Part shown: piece by piece, positions 43,901 to 58,900 of the stretch
Numbering within the stretch: the first letter of the stretch is position 1
How the letters are laid out: the number at the start of each line of letters is the position of its first letter
NCBI RefSeq assembly: GCF_010093065.1
Contig: NZ_CP048113.1
Span: 1,364,001 to 1,428,000, forward strand
Reading direction: 5' to 3'
Length of the DNA: 64,000 nucleotides
From: Chitinophaga agri
GTDB taxonomy: Bacteria > Bacteroidota > Bacteroidia > Chitinophagales > Chitinophagaceae
Position numbers and translations under genes: made by a program
Notes under the pieces: model-generated
The model's input: the letters and a program-made list of their open reading frames with translations, nothing else
Told to the model about the DNA's origin: nothing
Database searches by the model: none

Positions 43901-46900
43901 GGCTGGCTGTAAGCGCATCTCCTTCTGGATCGGTGTCATTGGTCAGGAGGTTACCTGTACCAATTTGATCTTCTACTATAGTTATTGCATCATCCACTGC
44001 GACTGGCGCATCGTTCGCTGGGGTCACTGTGATCCGAAGGATCGCTGTGTCACACAGACTTGGCGTACCGTTATCACATACGCGGTATACAAGGCTATCC
44101 AGACCGCTGAAGTTTGCGTTTGGAGTGTAGGTGAAGCTACCGTCTGCGTTCAGCACTACTGTTCCATTTACTGGTGCGGTTACCAGGCTGGCGCTTAATC
44201 CATCTCCTTCTGGATCCGGGTCATTGGTCAGGACGTTACCTGTGCCGATCTGGTCTTCCACTACAGTCAGGGCATCATCCATTGCTACTGGCGCATCGTT
44301 CGCTGGCGTCACTGTGATCCGCAGGATCGCTGTATCACACAGACTTGGAACACCGTTATCACATACGCGATATACCAGGCTATCCAGGCCGCTGTAGTTT
44401 GCGTTTGGAGTATATGTGAAGCTACCGTCTGCGTTCAGTACTACTGTTCCATTCACTGGTCCTGTTACTAGGCTTGCAGTCAGCGCATCTCCTTCTGGAT
44501 CCGTGTCATTGGTCAGGACGTTACCTGTGCCAGTCTGGTCTTCTACTACGGTTACTGCATCGCCTACTGCCACTGGCGCATCGTTTGCCGGTGTCACTGT
44601 GATCCGAAGGATCGCTGTGTCACACAGACTTGGAACACCGTTATCACATACGCGATATACCAGGCTGTCAAGGCCGCTGTAGTTTGCGTTTGGTGTATAT
44701 GTGAAACTACCATCAGCGTTCAGGACTACCGTTCCATTCACTGGTGCGGTTACCAGGCTTGCAGTCAGCGCATCTCCTTCTGGATCACTATCATTGGTCA
44801 GGACGTTACCTGTACCGATCTGGTCTTCCACTACGGTTACGGCATCATCCACTGCGACTGGTACATCGTTCGCTGGGGTCACGGTGATCCGAAGGATCGC
44901 TGTGTCACACAGACTTGGCGCGCCATTATCACATACGCGGTATACAAGGCTGTCAAGACCACTGTAGTTTGCACTTGGTGTGTAGGTGAAGCTACCATCT
45001 GCGTTCAGAACTACTGTTCCATTCACTGGTGCGGTTACCAGGCTTGCAGTCAGCGCATCTCCTTCTGGATCGGTATCATTGGTCAGGACGTTACCTGTAC
45101 CGATCTGGTCTTCCACTACGGTTACGGCATCGTCTACTGCGACTGGCGCATCGTTCGCTGGGGTCACTGTGATCCGAAGGATCGCTGTGTCACACAGGCT
45201 TGGCGCGCCATTATCACATATGCGGTATACAAGGCTATCCAGACCACTGTAGTTTGCGTTCGGAGTGTATGTGAAGCTACCATCTGCGTTCAGCACTACT
45301 GTGCCGTTTACTGGTGCCGTTACCAGGCTTGCGCTTAATCCGTCTCCTTCTGGATCCGTGTCATTGGTCAGGACGTTACCCGTGCCGATCTGGTCTTCTA
45401 CTACAGTGAGGGCATCATCCACTGCTACTGGGGCATCGTTCGCTGGGGTCACTGTGATCCGAAGGATCGCTGTGTCACACAGGCTTGGCGTACCGTTGTC
45501 ACATACGCGGTATACAAGGCTGTCAAGACCGCTGTAGTTTGCATTCGGAGTGTATGTGAAGCTTCCATCAGCATTCAGCACTACTGTGCCGTTCACTGGA
45601 GCCGTTACCAGGCTTGCGCTTAATCCGTCTCCTTCTGGATCGGTGTCATTGGTCAGGACGTTACCAGTGCCAGTCTGGTCTTCCACTACAGTCAGGGCAT
45701 CATCTACTGCCACTGGCGCATCGTTCGCTGGGGTTACGGTGATCCGCAGGATCGCTGTGTCACACAGACTTGGGGTGCCATTATCACATACGCGGTATAC
45801 GAGGCTGTCAAGACCACTGTAGTTTGCACTTGGTGTGTAGGTGAAGCTACCATCTGCGTTCAGCACTACTGTTCCATTCACTGGTCCTGTTACCAGGCTT
45901 GCAGTCAGCGCATCTCCTTCTGGATCACTATCATTGGTCAGGACGTTACCTGCGCCAATTTGATCTTCTACTATAGTTATTGCATCATCCACTGCGACTG
46001 GTGCATCGTTCGCTGGAGTCACTGTGATCCGAAGGATTGCTGTGTCACACAGGCTTGGCGTGCCGTTATCACATACTTGATATACAAGGCTGTCAAGACC
46101 GCTGTAGTTTGCATTCGGAGTATATGTGAAACTACCATCAGCGTTCAGGACTACTGTTCCATTCAATGGTGCGGTTACTAGGCTGGCACTTAATCCGTCT
46201 CCTTCTGGATCGGCGTCATTGGTCAGGACGTTACCGGTGCCAGTCTGATCTTCCACTACAGTCAGGGCATCATCTACTGCCACTGGCGCATCGTTCGCTG
46301 GAGTCACTGTGATCCGCAGGATCGCTGTGTCACACAGACTTGGCGCGCCATTATCACATACGCGGTATACAAGGCTGTCAAGACCACTGTAGTTTGCACT
46401 TGGTGTGTAGGTGAAGCTACCATCTGCGTTCAGAACTACTGTTCCATTCACTGGTGCGGTTACCAGGCTTGCAGTCAGCGCATCTCCTTCTGGATCGGTA
46501 TCATTGGTCAGGACGTTACCTGTACCGATCTGGTCTTCCACTACGGTTACGGCATCGTCTACTGCGACTGGCGCATCGTTCGCTGGGGTCACTGTGATCC
46601 GAAGGATCGCTGTGTCACACAGGCTTGGCGCGCCATTATCACATACGCGGTATACAAGGCTATCCAGACCACTGTAGTTTGCGTTCGGAGTGTATGTGAA
46701 GCTACCATCTGCGTTCAGCACTACTGTGCCGTTTACTGGTGCCGTTACCAGGCTTGCGCTTAATCCGTCTCCTTCTGGATCCGTGTCATTGGTCAGGACG
46801 TTACCCGTGCCGATCTGGTCTTCTACTACAGTGAGGGCATCATCCACTGCTACTGGGGCATCGTTCGCTGGGGTCACTGTGATCCGAAGGATCGCTGTGT

Positions 46901-49900
46901 CACACAGGCTTGGCGTACCGTTGTCACATACGCGGTATACAAGGCTGTCAAGACCGCTGTAGTTTGCATTCGGAGTGTATGTGAAGCTTCCATCAGCATT
47001 CAGCACTACTGTGCCGTTCACTGGAGCCGTTACCAGGCTTGCGCTTAATCCGTCTCCTTCTGGATCGGTGTCATTGGTCAGGACGTTACCAGTGCCAGTC
47101 TGGTCTTCCACTACAGTCAGGGCATCATCTACTGCCACTGGCGCATCGTTCGCTGGGGTTACGGTGATCCGCAGGATCGCTGTGTCACACAGACTTGGGG
47201 TGCCATTATCACATACGCGGTATACAAGGCTGTCAAGACCACTGTAGTTTGCACTTGGTGTGTAGGTGAAGCTACCATCTGCGTTCAGCACTACTGTTCC
47301 ATTCACTGGTCCTGTTACCAGGCTTGCAGTCAGCGCATCTCCTTCTGGATCACTATCATTGGTCAGGACGTTACCTGCGCCAATTTGATCTTCTACTATA
47401 GTTATTGCATCATCCACTGCGACTGGTGCATCGTTCGCTGGAGTCACTGTGATCCGAAGGATTGCTGTGTCACACAGGCTTGGCGTGCCGTTATCACATA
47501 CTTGATATACAAGGCTGTCCAGACCGCTGTAGTTTGCACTTGGTGTGTAGGTGAAGCTTCCATCAGCATTCAGCACTACTGTGCCGTTCACTGGAGCCGT
47601 TACCAGGCTTGCGCTTAATCCGTCTCCTTCTGGATCGGTGTCATTGGTCAGGACGTTACCAGTGCCAGTCTGGTCTTCCACTACAGTCAGGGCATCATCT
47701 ACTGCCACTGGCGCATCGTTCGCTGGGGTTACGGTGATCCGCAGGATCGCTGTGTCACACAGACTTGGGGTGCCATTATCACATACGCGGTATACAAGGC
47801 TGTCAAGACCACTGTAGTTTGCACTTGGTGTGTAGGTGAAGCTACCATCTGCGTTCAGCACTACTGTTCCATTCACTGGTCCTGTTACCAGGCTTGCAGT
47901 CAGCGCATCTCCTTCTGGATCACTATCATTGGTCAGGACGTTACCTGCGCCAATTTGATCTTCTACTATAGTTATTGCATCATCCACTGCGACTGGTGCA
48001 TCGTTCGCTGGAGTCACTGTGATCCGAAGGATTGCTGTGTCACACAGGCTTGGCGTGCCGTTATCACATACTTGATATACAAGGCTGTCCAGACCGCTGT
48101 AGTTTGCATTCGGTGTGTATGTGAAGCTACCATCTGCGTTCAGCACTACTGTGCCGTTTACTGGTGCCGTTACCAGGCTTGCGTTTAATCCGTCTCCTTC
48201 TGGATCCGTGTCATTGGTCAGGACGTTACCTGTGCCAGTCTGATCTTCTACTACAGTGAGGGCATCATCCATTGCGACTGGTACATCGTTCGCTGGGGTC
48301 ACTGTGATCCGAAGGATCGCTGTGTCACACAGGCTTGGCGCACCATTATCACATACGCGGTATACAAGGCTGTCAAGACCACTGTAGTTTGCGTTCGGAG
48401 TGTATGTGAAGCTACCGTCAGCATTCAGCACTGCTGTGCCATTAACCGGAGCGGTAACCAGGCTGGCAGTCAGCGCATCTCCTTCTGGATCGGTGTCATT
48501 GGTCAGGACATTGCCTGTACCGATCTGGTCTTCCACTACGGTTACTGCATCATCTACTGCCACTGGCGCATCGTTTGCCGGTGTTATTGTGATCCGCAAG
48601 ATCGCTGTGTCACACAGGCTTGGCGCACCATTATCACATACGCGATATATAAGGCTGTCAAGGCCGCTGTAGTTTGCGTTTGGAGTATATGTGAAATTAC
48701 CATCAGCGTTCAGGACTACTGTTCCATTCACTGGTGCGGTTACTAGGCTGGCACTTAATCCGTCTCCTTCTGGATCGGCGTCATTGGTCAGGACGTTACC
48801 TGTGCCAGTCTGATCTTCCACTACAGTCAGGGCATCATCTACTGCCACTGGCGCATCGTTCGCTGGAGTCACTGTGATCCGCAGGATCGCTGTGTCACAA
48901 AGGCTTGGTGTACCGTTATCACATACGCGATATACCAGGCTGTCAAGGCCGCTGTAGTTTGCGTTTGGTGTATATGTGAAACTACCATCAGCGTTCAGGA
49001 CTACCGTGCCATTCACTGGCGCGGTTACCAGGCTGGCTGTAAGCGCATCTCCTTCTGGATCGGTGTCATTGGTCAGGAGGTTACCTGTACCAATTTGATC
49101 TTCTACTATAGTTATTGCATCATCCACTGCGACTGGCGCATCGTTCGCTGGCGTCACTGTGATCCGAAGGATCGCTGTGTCACACTGGCTTGGAACACCG
49201 TTATCACATACGCGGTATACAAGACTATCCAGGCCGCTGTAGTTTGCACTTGGTGTGTAGGTGAAGCTACCATCGGCGTTCAGCACTACTGTTCCATTCA
49301 CTGGTCCTCTTACCAGGCTTGCACTTAATCCGTCTCCTTCTGGATCGGCGTCATTGGTCAGGACGTTACCGGTGCCAGTCTGATCTTCTACTACAGTGAG
49401 GGCATCATCCACTGCTACTGGTGCATCGTTCGCTGGGGTTACGGTGATCCGCAGGATTGCTGTGTCACACAGGCTTGGCGTGCCGTTATCACATACTTGA
49501 TATACAAGGCTGTCAAGACCACTGTAGTTTGCGTTCGGAGTGTATGTGAAGCTACCATCTGCGTTCAGGACTACTGTTCCATTCACTGGTGTTGTTACCA
49601 GGCTTGCAGTCAGCGCATCTCCTTCTGGATCGGTGTCATTAGTCAGGACGTTACCGGTGCCAGTCTGATCTTCTACTACAGTGAGGGCATCATCTACGGC
49701 TGCCGGTGCATCGTTAGCTGGGGTTACGGTGATCCGAAGGATCGCTGTGTCACACAGACTTGGAACACCATTGTCACATACTTGATAAACTAGGCTATCC
49801 AAGCCGCTGTAATTTGCGTTCGGAGTGTATGTGAAGCTACCATCAGCGTTCAGGACTACTGTTCCATTCACTGGTGCGGTTACTAGGCTGGCACTTAATA

Positions 49901-52900
49901 CATCCCCTTCTGGATCACTATCATTGGTCAGGACATTATCTGTGCCGACCTGGTCTTCCACGACAGTCAGGGCATCATCCATTGCTACTGGCGCATCGTT
50001 CGCTGGGGTCACTGTGATCCGAAGGATCGCTGTGTCACACAGACTTGGCGTACCGTTGTCACATACGCGGTATACAAGGCTATCCAGGCCGCTGTAGTTT
50101 GCATTCGGTGTGTAGGTGAAGCTACCATCAGCGTTCAGAACTACTGTTCCATTCACTGGTGCGGTTACCAGGCTTGCAGTCAGCGCATCTCCTTCTGGAT
50201 CACTATCATTGGTCAGGACGTTACCTGTGCCGATCTGGTCTTCCACGACAGTCAGGGCATCATCCACTGCTACTGGCGCATCGTTCGCTGGCGTCACTGT
50301 GATCCGCAGAATCGCTGTGTCACACAGACTTGGAACACCATTGTCACATACTTGATAAACTAGGCTATCCAAGCCGCTGTAGTTTGCGTTCGGAGTGTAT
50401 GTGAAGCTACCATCAGCGTTCAGGACTACTGTTCCATTCACTGGTGCGGTTACTAGGCTGGCACTTAATACATCCCCTTCTGGATCACTATCATTGGTCA
50501 GGACATTACCTGTGCCGACCTGGTCTTCCACTACAGTCAGGGCATCATCTACTGCCACTGGCGCATCGTTCGCTGGCGTCACTGTGATCCGCAGGTTCGC
50601 TGTGTCACACAGGCTTGGCGCACCATTATCACATACGCGATATACAAGGCTGTCAAGACCACTGTAGTTTGCATTCGGAGTATATGTGAAACTACCATCT
50701 GCGTTCAGCACTACTGTGCCATTCACTGGTGCGGTAACCAGGCTTGCAGTCAGCGCATCTCCTTCTGGATCCGTGTCATTGGTCAGGACGTTAACTGTGC
50801 CGATCTGGTCTTCCACTACAGTCAGGGCATCATCCACTGCTACTGGCGCATCGTTCGCTGGTGTTACAGTGATCCGAAGGATCGCTGTGTCACAAAGGCT
50901 TGGCGTACCGTTGTCACATACGCGGTATACAAGGCTATCCAGGCCGCTGTAGTTTGCATTCGGAGTGTATGTGAAGCTACCGTCTGCGTTCAGCACTACT
51001 GTTCCATTTACTGGTGCGGTTACCAGGCTGGCGCTTAATCCATCTCCTTCTGGATCCGTGTCATTGGTCAGGACGTTACCTGTGCCAATTTGATCTTCTA
51101 CTACAGTTACGGCATCGCCTACTGCTACTGGCGCATCGTTTGCCGGAGCCACTGTGATCCGAAGGATCGCTGTGTCACAAAGGCTTGGCGCGCCATTATC
51201 ACATACGCGGTATACAAGGCTATCCAGACCGCTGTAGTTTGCATTCGGTGTGTAGGTGAAGCTACCATCTGCGTTCAGGACTACTGTGCCATTAACTGGA
51301 GCCGTTACCAGGCTTGCGATTAATCCGTCTCCTTCTGGATCCGTGTCATTTGTCAGGACGTTACCGGTGCCGATCTGGTCTTCTACTACGGTTACGGCAT
51401 CATCTATTGCTACTGGTGCATCGTTTGCTGGTGTTACGGTGATCCGAAGGATCGCTGTGTCACACAGGCTTGGCGCACCATTATCACATACGCGATATAC
51501 AAGGCTGTCAAGACCACTGTAGTTTGCATTCGGAGTATATGTGAAACTACCATCTGCGTTCAGCACTACTGTGCCATTCACTGGTGCGGTAACCAGGCTT
51601 GCAGTCAGCGCATCTCCTTCTGGATCCGTGTCATTGGTCAGGACGTTAACTGTGCCGATCTGGTCTTCCACGACAGTCAGGGCATCATCCACTGCTACTG
51701 GCGCATCGTTCGCTGGCATCACTGTGATCCGAAGGATCGCTGTGTCACACAGGCTTGGCGTACCGTTGTCACATACGCGGTATACAAGGCTATCCAGACC
51801 GCTGTAGTTTGCATTCGGAGTGTAGGTGAAGCTACCGTCTGCGTTCAGCACTACTGTTCCATTTACTGGTGCGGTTACCAGGCTGGCGCTTAATCCATCT
51901 CCTTCTGGATCCGTGTCATTGGTCAGGACGTTACCTGTGCCAGTCTGGTCTTCTACTACAGTTACGGCATCGTCTACTGCTACTGGCGCATCGTTTGCCG
52001 GAGCCACTGTGATCCGAAGGATCGCTGTGTCACACAGGCTTGGAACACCGTTATCACATACTTGATATACAAGACTATCCAGGCCGCTGTAGTTTGCATT
52101 TGGTGTGTAGGTGAAGCTACCGTCTGCGTTCAATACTACTGTTCCATTCACTGGTCCTGTTACTAGGCTTGCAGTCAGCGCATCTCCTTCTGGATCGGTA
52201 TCGTTGGTCAGGACGTTACCTGTGCCGATCTGGTCTTCCACTACAGTTATTGCATCATCCACTGCTACTGGCGCATCGTTAGCTGGAGTCACTGTGATCC
52301 GAAGGATCGCTGTGTCACACAGACTTGGGGTGCCATTATCACATACTTGATATGCCAGGCTATCCAGGCCGCCGAAGTTTGCATTTGGTGTGTAGGTGAA
52401 GCTACCGTCTGCGTTCAGGACTACTGTTCCATTCACTGGTGCGGTTACCAGGCTTGCAGTCAGCGCATCTCCTTCTGGATCGGTATCGTTGGTCAGGACG
52501 TTACCTGTGCCGATCTGGTCTTCCACTACAGTTATTGCATCATCCACTGCTACTGGCGCATCGTTCGCTGGAGTCACTGTGATCCGCAGGATCGCTGTGT
52601 CACACAGGCTTGGCGCACCATTATCACATACGCGGTATACAAGGCTGTCAAGACCACTGTAGTTTGCGTTCGGAGTGTATGTGAAGCTACCGTCAGCATT
52701 CAGCACTGCTGTGCCATTAACCGGAGCGGTAACCAGGCTTGCAGTCAGCGCATCTCCTTCTGGATCCGTGTCATTGGTCAGGACGTTACCTGTGCCGATC
52801 TGGTCTTCCACGACAGTCAGGGCATCATCCACTGCTACTGGCGCATCGTTCGCTGGCGTCACTGTGATCCGCAGAATCGCTGTGTCACACAGACTTGGAA

Positions 52901-55900
52901 CACCATTGTCACATACTTGATAAACTAGGCTATCCAAGCCGCTGTAGTTTGCGTTCGAAGTGTATGTGAAGCTACCATCAGCGTTCAGGACTACTGTTCC
53001 ATTCACTGGTGCGGTTACTAGGCTGGCACTTAATACATCCCCTTCTGGATCACTATCATTGGTCAGGACATTACCTGTGCCGACCTGGTCTTCCACTACA
53101 GTCAGGGCATCATCTACTGCCACTGGCGCATCGTTCGCTGGCGTCACTGTGATCCGCAGGTTCGCTGTGTCACACAGGCTTGGCGCACCATTATCACATA
53201 CGCGATATACAAGGCTGTCAAGACCACTGTAGTTTGCATTCGGAGTATATGTGAAACTACCATCTGCGGTCAGCACTACTGTGCCATTCACTGGTGCGGT
53301 AACCAGGCTTGCAGTCAGCGCATCTCCTTCTGGATCCGTGTCATTGGTCAGGACGTTAACTGTGCCGATCTGGTCTTCCACTACAGTCAGGGCATCATCC
53401 ACTGCTACTGGCGCATCGTTCGCTGGCGTCACTGTGATCCGAAGGATCGCTGTGTCACACAGGCTTGGCGTACCGTTGTCACATACGCGGTATACAAGGC
53501 TATCCAGGCCGCTGTAGTTTGCATTCGGAGTGTATGTGAAGCTACCGTCTGCGTTCAGCACTACTGTTCCATTTACTGGTGCGGTTACCAGGCTGGCGCT
53601 TAATCCATCTCCTTCTGGATCACTGTCATTGGTCAGGACGTTACCTGTGCCAATTTGATCTTCTACTACAGTTACGGCATCGCCTACTGCTACTGGCGCA
53701 TCGTTTGCCGGAGCCACTGTGATCCGAAGGATCGCTGTGTCACACAGGCTTGGAACACCGTTATCACATACTTGATATACAAGACTATCCAGGCCGCTGT
53801 AGTTTGCATTTGGTGTGTAGGTGAAGCTACCGTCTGCGTTCAATACTACTGTTCCATTCACTGGTGCGGTAACCAGGCTTGCAGTCAGCGCATCTCCTTC
53901 TGGATCGGTATCGTTGGTCAGGACGTTACCTGTGCCGATCTGGTCTTCCACTACAGTTATTGCATCATCCACTGCTACTGGCGCATCGTTAGCTGGAGTC
54001 ACTGTGATCCGAAGGATCGCTGTGTCACACAGACTTGGGGTGCCATTATCACATACTTGATATACCAGGCTATCCAGGCCGCCGAAGTTTGCATTTGGTG
54101 TGTAGGTGAAGCTACCGTCTGCGTTCAGGACTACTGTTCCATTCACTGGTCCTGTTACTAGGCTTGCAGTCAGCGCGTCTCCTTCTGGATCGGTATCATT
54201 GGTCAGGACGTTACCTGTACCGATCTGGTCTTCCACTACGGTTACTGCATCGTCTACTGCGACTGGCGCATCGTTCGCTGGGGTCGCTGTGATCCGAAGG
54301 ATCGCTGTGTCACACAGGCTTGGCGTGCCGTTATCACATACTTGATATACAAGGCTGTCCAGACCGCTGTAGTTTGCATTCGGTCGGTAGGTGAAGCTAC
54401 CATCTGCGTTCAGGACTACTGTTCCATTCACTGGAGCCGTTACCAGGCTTGCAGTCAGCGCATCTCCTTCCGGATCGATGTCATTAGTCAGAACGTTACC
54501 CGTGCCAATTTGATCTTCTACTACAGTGAGGGCATCATCTACGGCTGCCGGTGCATCGTTAGCTGGGGTCACTGTGATCCGAAGGATCGCTGTGTCACAA
54601 AGGCTTGGCGTACCGTTGTCACATACGCGGTATACAAGGCTGTCAAGACCACTGTAGTTTGCACTTGGTGTGTATGTGAAGCTACCGTCTGCGTTCAGCA
54701 CTACCGTGCCATTCACTGGAGCGGTTACCAAGCTTGCAGTCAGCGCATCTCCTTCTGGATCACTATCATTGGTCAGGACGTTACCTGTACCGATCTGGTC
54801 TTCCACTACGGTTACTGCATCATCTACTGCTACTGGCGCATCGTTTGCCGGTGTTATTGTGATCCGAAGGATCGCTGTGTCACATAGGCTTGGAACACCG
54901 TTATCACATACGCGGTATACAAGGCTGTCTAGGCCGCTGAAGTTTGCGTTCGGAGTATATGTGAAGCTACCGTCTGCATTCAACACTACTGTGCCATTCA
55001 CTGGAGCCGTTACCAGGCTTGCGCTTAATCCGTCTCCTTCTGGATCGGTGTCATTAGTCAGGACGTTACCCGTGCCGATCTGGTCTTCTACTACGGTTAC
55101 GGCATCATCTATTGCTACTGGTGCATCGTTTGCTGGTGTTACGGTGATCCGAAGGATCGCTGTGTCACACAGGCTTGGAACACCGTTATCACATACGCGG
55201 TATACAAGGCTGTCTAGGCCGCTGAAGTTTGCGTTCGGAGTGTATGTGAAACTACCGTCTGCGTTCAGCACTACAGTTCCATTCAGTGGTGCCGTTACCA
55301 GGCTTGCAGTCAGGGTATTACCCTCAACATCCGTATCGTTAGCCAGGACATTGCCTGTTGCTGGTACATCCTCTGTTACTGTTACATCATCATCTACCGC
55401 TACTGGTGCGTCGTTCACCGCATTTACTGTGAATCTTACTACACCGCTATCACACAGGCTTGGTACACCATTATCACATACCTGATAAACAAGGCTATCC
55501 AGGCCATTGAAGTTCGCATTCGGTGTGTATGTGAAACTACCATCAGCGTTCAGCACTACCGTTCCATTTACTGGTGCCGTTACCAATGAAGCAGTCAGGG
55601 TATTACCCTCAACATCCGTATCGTTAGTCAGGACATTACCAGTCGCTGGTACATCCTCTATTACAGTCACATTATCGTCTACCGCTACTGGGGCGTCATT
55701 CACCGCACTCACAGTAAATCTTACTACACCACTATCACACAGGCTTGGTGTGCCATTATCACATACCTGGTAAACCAGGCTATCCAGGCCATTGAAGTTT
55801 GCGTTTGGTGTATATGTGAAGCTACCATCAGCGTTCAGCACTACAGTTCCATTTACTGGTGCCGTTACCAATGAAGCTGTCAGGGCATTACCCTCAACAT

Positions 55901-58900
55901 CCGTATCATTAGTCAGGACATTACTAGTCGCTGGTACATCCTCTATTACAGTCACATTATCGTCTACCGCTACTGGGGCATCATTTACCGCATTTACAGT
56001 GAATCTTACTACACCACTATCACACAGGCTTGGTACTCCATTATCACATACCTGGTAAACCAGGCTATCCAGGCCATTGAAGTTCCCATTCGGTGTATAG
56101 GTGAAGCTACCATCGGCGTTCAATATTACTGTTCCGTTGACTGGCGCCGTTACCAATGAAGCTGTCAGGGCATTCCCCTCAACATCCGTATCATTAGTCA
56201 GGACATTGCCTGTTGCTGCTACATCCTCTGTTACTGTTACATCATCATCTACCGCTACTGGGGCATCATTTACCGCATTTACAGTGAATCTTACTACCCC
56301 GCTGTCACACAGACTTGGTGTGCCATTATCACATACCTGGTAAACAAGGCTATCCAGGCCATTGAAATTTCCATTCGGTGTATATGTGAAGCTACCATCA
56401 GCGTTCAGCACTACCGTACCATTTACTGGTGCCGTTACCAATGACGCAGTCAGGGTATTACCCTCAACATCCGTATCATTAGTCAGGACATTACTAGTCG
56501 CTGGTACATCCTCTGTTACTGTCACATTATCATCTACCGCTACTGGGGCGTCATTCACCGCACTCACAGTAAATCTTACTACACCACTATCACACAGGCT
56601 TGGTGTGCCATTATCACATACCTGGTAAACAAGGCTATCCAGGCCATTGAAATTTCCATTCGGTGTATAGGTGAAGCTACCATCGGCGTTCAGTACAACA
56701 GTTCCGTTCACTGGCGCCGTTACCAATGACGCAGTCAGGGTATTACCTTCAACATCCGTATCATTAGTCAGGACATTACCAGTCGCTGGTACATCCTCTG
56801 TTACTGTTACGTCATCATCTACCGCTACAGGTGCGTCATTTACCGCATTCACAGTAAATCTTACAACCCCACTGTCACACAGGCTTGATACTCCATTATC
56901 ACATACCTGGTATACCAGGCTATCCAGGCCATTGAAATTTCCATTCGGTGTATATGTGAAGCTACCATCGGCGTTCAGTACAACAGTTCCGTTCACTGGC
57001 GCCGTTACCAGGTTTGCAGTTAAACTATTGCCTTCTGGGTCTGTATCATTAGTCAGCACATTACCGGTCGCTGCTACATCCTCTGTTACTGTTACATCAT
57101 CATCTACCGCTACCGGCGCATCATTTACCGCATTTACTGTAAATCTTACTACCCCACTGTCACACAGACTTGGTACACCATTATCACATACCTGGTAAAC
57201 CAGACTATCCAGGCCATTGAAGTTTGCGTTCGGTGTATATGTGAAGCTACCATCGGCGTTCAGTACAACAGTTCCGTTCACTGGCGCCGTTACCAGGCTT
57301 GCAGTTAAACTATTGCCTTCTGGGTCTGTATCATTAGTCAGCACATTACCGGTCGCTGCTACATCCTCTGTTACTGTTACATCATCATCTACCGCTACCG
57401 GCGCATCATTTACCGCATTTACTGTAAATCTTACTACCCCACTGTCACACAGACTTGGTACACCATTATCACATACCTGGTAAACCAGACTATCCAGGCC
57501 ATTGAAGTTTGCGTTCGGTGTATATGTGAAGCTACCATCGGCGTTCAGCACTACTGTACCATTTACTGGTGCCGTTACTAATGAAGCTATCAGGGCATTA
57601 CCCTCAACATCCGTATCATTATTCAGGACATTACCTGTTGCTGCTACATCCTCTGTTACTGTTACGTCATCATCTACTGCCACAGGTGCGTCATTCACCG
57701 CATTCACTGTGAATCTTACTACACCACTATCACACAGGCTTGGTGTGCCATTATCACATACCTGGTATACCAGGCTATCCAGGCCATTGAAGTTCGCATT
57801 AGGTGTATATGTGAAGCTACCATCCGCGTTCAGCACTACCGTACCATTTACTGGTACCGTTACCAATGAAGCAGTAAGGGTATTACCCTCAACATCCGTA
57901 TCATTAGTCAGGACATTGCCTGTTGCTGCTACATCCTCTGTTACTGTTACTTCATCATCTACCGCTACTGGGGCATCATTCACCGCATTTACAGTGAATC
58001 TTACTACTCCACTATCACACAGGCTTGGTGTGCCATTATCACATACCTGATAAACTAGGCTATCCAGGCCATTGAAGTTTGCGTTCGGTGTATATGTGAA
58101 GCTACCATCAGCGTTCAGCACTACAGTTCCATTTACTGGTGCCGTTACCAATGAAGCTGTCAGGGCATTACCCTCAACATCCGTATCATTAGTCAGGACA
58201 TTGCCTGTTGCTGCTACATCCTCTGTCACGGTTACATCATCATCTACCGCTACCGGGGTGTCATTCACTGCATTTACTGTAAATCTTACTACCCCACTGT
58301 CACACAGGCTTGGTACACCATTATCACATACCTGATAAACAAGACTATCCATGCCATTGAAGTTTGCGTTCGGTGTATATGTGAAGCTACCATCAGCGTT
58401 CAGCACTACCGTACCATTCACTGGTGCCGTTACCAATGAAGCAGTCAGGGTATTACCCTCAACATCCGTATCATTAGTCACAACATTACCGGTCGCTGCT
58501 ACATCCTCTATTACTGTTACATCATCATCTACCGCTACCGGGGTGTCATTCACTGCATTTACTGTAAATCTTACTACACCACTGTCACACAGGCTTGGTG
58601 TGCCATTATCACATACCTGGTAAACAAGGCTATCCAGGCCATTGAAGTTTGCGTTCGGTGTATATGTGAAGCTACCATCGGCGTTCAGCACTACCGTACC
58701 ATTCACGGGAACCGTTACCAGGCTTGCAGTTAAACTATTGCCTTCTGGGTCTGTATCATTAGTCAGCACATTACCGGTCGTTGCTACATCCTCTGTTACT
58801 GTTACATCATCATCTACTGCTACAGGTGCGTCATTCACCGCATTTACTGCGAATCTTACTACCGCGCTGTCACACAGACTTGGTACACCATTATCACATA

